DNA of 64,000 nt, from NCBI GenBank assembly GCA_016179055.1, contig JACOSC010000025.1, positions 45,586 through 109,585 on the forward strand, given 5' to 3'. The DNA is from Acidobacteriota bacterium (lineage in GTDB: Bacteria > Acidobacteriota > UBA6911 > JACOSC01). The position numbers and the translations under genes are program-made. The notes under the pieces are model-generated. The model did no database searches. It had not been told where the DNA came from and saw nothing but the letters and a program-made list of their open reading frames with translations. How positions within the stretch are numbered: the first letter of the stretch is position 1; every line of letters starts with the position of its first letter. Shown piece by piece: positions 63,395 through 64,000 of this stretch.

Positions 63395-63800
63395 GTCCTG
63401 AAGTTCGATCATAAGAAACGAGCGGATGCCAAAATCCACCCCCCTGCGGGGCCCTGGAGTTTGGACATTTTGGAGCGGGCCGGTGTCGATCCTGCGAAGC
63501 AGGCGAACCATAAAGTCGCACGCGCCCTGGCAGGGGCGCAAGGAGATTAGCCTGGGGCAAGCGCAGCGCCGCCCCAGGACTCATGGCCTCATCCACCACG
63601 AGCGCCCCGGCAGGGGCGCTGAGAGGCGCTTGGCCTACCAGAGTCCCTAGCGCTGAAGATGCGATGATAATGCAGCATCAAATGAGTCTATGACCTCTCG
63701 ACGCCCCTGCCGGGGCGCCGGTGTTCTAGGGAACTCGCCGACCTGGGGCGGCGCTCCGCTTGCCCCAGGCTAATGTCCCGGCGCCCCTCTGGGGCGCTCT
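63395..63800. repeat. Repeat cluster of CGCCCCnGCnGGGGCG and CTGGGGCGGCGC units
   Basis: Palindromic units such as GCGCCCCGGCAGGGGCGC and CGCCCCTGCCGGGGCG, plus GCCTGGGGCAAGCGCAGCGC with its inverse CTGGGGCGGCGCTCCGCTTG, and repeated GGAG(T/A)TTGGACATTT. Related to 59395-59715. ORFs on both strands here are shadows. 63800-63915 shows nothing further. Confidence 0.65.
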
Positions 63801-63915
63801 GGAGATTGGACATTTCAAAGAGCAAGTATTTCCGGCCAATCACGATTGTTCGCGAGCTTAAACGACATGCAGAATAAAGATGAAACTAGTATATCGTTTC
63901 ATTGAAACATATCCA

Positions 63916-64000
63916 TTATGCTGAGAGGGCTTCGAACTTTTTCCAACGATGCACCACTGGAGCCTGGTTGATTTCAGCAATGCCTTGCAGGATACGGTTC
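63916..64000 (-). CDS. C-terminus of a gene cut by the right edge
   Basis: An open minus-strand frame enters from the right edge and ends at TAA (63916-63918). The 27 visible codons read RILQGIAEINQAPVVHRWKK with a short tail. The basic, Trp-containing ending is compatible with a transposase tail, but the stretch is too short to assign. It was not in the ORF track because its start is outside the window. Confidence 0.4.
   Translation of the reverse strand, partial: NRILQGIAEINQAPVVHRWKKFEALSA

Noticed and set aside
63357-63650. 80-aa and 74-aa ORFs on both strands
   Set aside because: Both are translations of the GGGGCG palindromic repeat cluster.

Overview
The window looks like a chromosome segment of a Gram-negative (diderm) bacterium, most plausibly an uncultured Acidobacteriota or a close relative. 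Points in favour are a TonB receptor with an N-terminal carboxypeptidase-regulatory-like domain, a TorF-type porin, several secreted lipoprotein or signal-peptide proteins, a DUF1549/DUF1501 pair, a TPR-DUF4388 protein, and wide gene spacing filled with palindromic repeats. The phylum is an inference; no rRNA is present.

Layout. 1-1453 (-): start of a restriction-nuclease-like/STAND NTPase gene that runs off the left edge; it is missing from the ORF track because it has no stop in the window. 1984-2853: TorF-like porin. 4054-9527: two-gene operon of a lysine 2,3-aminomutase-like radical SAM enzyme and a single-module Pls-type (epsilon-poly-lysine synthetase-like) NRPS, predicted to make a beta-lysine polymer or conjugate. 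9597-14093 (-): gltB. 15368-16645: fluoride riboswitch and cation/proton antiporter. 16844-21804: secreted aminopeptidase P, small membrane protein, aldehyde dehydrogenase, PuuD-like membrane protein. 22287-22874: Phd/RelE-type toxin-antitoxin pair. 23012-30065: cobalamin riboswitch, terminator and a B12 uptake set (btuF, btuC, btuD, btuB) split by repeats. 30177-38284: MocA-like transferase, small HTH protein, charged heptad-repeat secreted protein, aspS, gamma-carbonic anhydrase, tRNA-Asp, PQQ sugar dehydrogenase. 38285-49037: hybrid histidine kinase, TPR-DUF4388 protein, secreted trypsin-fold protease, alpha/beta hydrolase, SanA-like protein, beta-CASP nuclease.

49620-59274 is a PNAG-like, synthase-dependent exopolysaccharide locus. 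It has a TPR/beta-barrel exporter (PgaA-like), a processive GT2 synthase (PgaC-like), a small membrane-anchored protein whose soluble part resembles the Hfq/Sm fold, and two paralogous GATase-like/CE4 deacetylase-like proteins (PgaB-like role). 59908-63294 is a heme-motif DUF1549/1553-type protein with a Tat-exported DUF1501 partner. A gene end is cut by the right edge.

The intergenic DNA is rich in non-autonomous mobile repeats. One family has GTAAC-TGTTCA ends and 8-bp target duplications (IS66-like). Another has CCTGAATTTTGCACGA ends and a 5-bp TATGA duplication. Also present are nested GCCCC/GGGGC palindromes, a 290-bp hairpin cluster in two inverted copies, and a CCGGGAGCGGTAGCGACCGGGT palindrome, one copy of which is inserted in frame inside a deacetylase-like gene. 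Family names rest on reading motifs by eye; no searches were run.
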